NCBI GenBank assembly: GCA_964349515.1
Contig: CAYGHG010000143.1
Span: 1 to 5,141 of the forward strand
Direction: 5' to 3'
From: CAYGHG01 sp964349515
Lineage (GTDB): Bacteria; Oederibacteriota; PGYV01; CAYGHG01
Length of the DNA stretch: 5,141 nucleotides
Made by a program: the position numbers and the translations under genes. The number at the start of each line of letters is the position of its first letter. Position 1 is the stretch's first letter. This document shows positions 5,112-5,141 of this stretch, piece by piece. The notes beneath the pieces were generated by a model. It was not told where the DNA came from. It made no database searches and worked only from the letters and a program-made list of their open reading frames with translations.

Positions 5112-5141
5112 TTATTCCATTACCACCCTGTCTCTTCCTCT
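5112..5141 (-). CDS. Possible C-terminal end of an upstream minus-strand gene
   Basis: One minus-strand frame is open from the window edge to a TAA at 5114-5112 and would end ...RGRDRVVME. The other two minus frames are also open for a few codons before stopping, so the frame is not decided by this window. If real, the gene would end just 8 bp before the heptamer array. Little weight should be placed on it. Confidence 0.15.
   Translation of the reverse strand, partial: RGRDRVVME

Overview
The window looks like part of a chromosome from a Gram-negative-type bacterium of moderate GC content. Two minus-strand products carry Sec signal peptides, and one is a FecR-domain protein, which points to an envelope with a periplasm. 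The phylum cannot be assigned from sequence alone. Short intergenic spacers, a signal-peptide FecR protein, a TPR/transglutaminase-like protein and a heptamer satellite would fit a deep-branching, little-studied lineage, but that is an impression only. No mobile element, CRISPR array, tRNA or rRNA is visible.

Layout. Positions 1-702 hold a short plus-strand unit: a DUF456 membrane protein with a TTG start, then a coupled 50-residue basic ORF of unknown function. It runs head-on into a minus-strand unit with only 4 bp between the two stop codons. A weak symmetric stem-loop spans both stops. The minus-strand unit, in transcription order, is cutA (4615-4941), pyruvate kinase (3250-4611), a secreted FecR-domain protein with a very basic tail (2265-3191) and a secreted transglutaminase-like/TPR protein (707-2260). 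Gaps are 3, 58 and 4 nt, so one operon is likely. Its presumed promoter lies at about 5005-5032, at the edge of a 98-bp array of fourteen 7-bp repeats that also has a 35-bp higher-order period.

How the genes may work together. cutA and pyk are cytoplasmic housekeeping-type genes. The FecR and TPR proteins are both predicted to be exported and their genes nearly touch, so they are probably an envelope pair. The most striking non-coding signal lies at their junction. Five bases after the TPR start codon, within the signal-peptide codons, sits a perfect 14-bp GC-rich inverted repeat ending in a U7 tract. In the sense RNA it extends to an 18-bp stem through a G-U pair that the antisense RNA lacks. 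This has the form of an intrinsic terminator and suggests attenuation or translation-coupled control of the last gene.

Pyruvate kinase carries the residue set associated with K+-independent enzymes and lacks the usual effector phosphate-binding loop. I do not see a clearly new multi-gene system. The best candidates for something undescribed are the intragenic terminator-like hairpin, the heptamer array at the operon promoter, and the small basic ORF.
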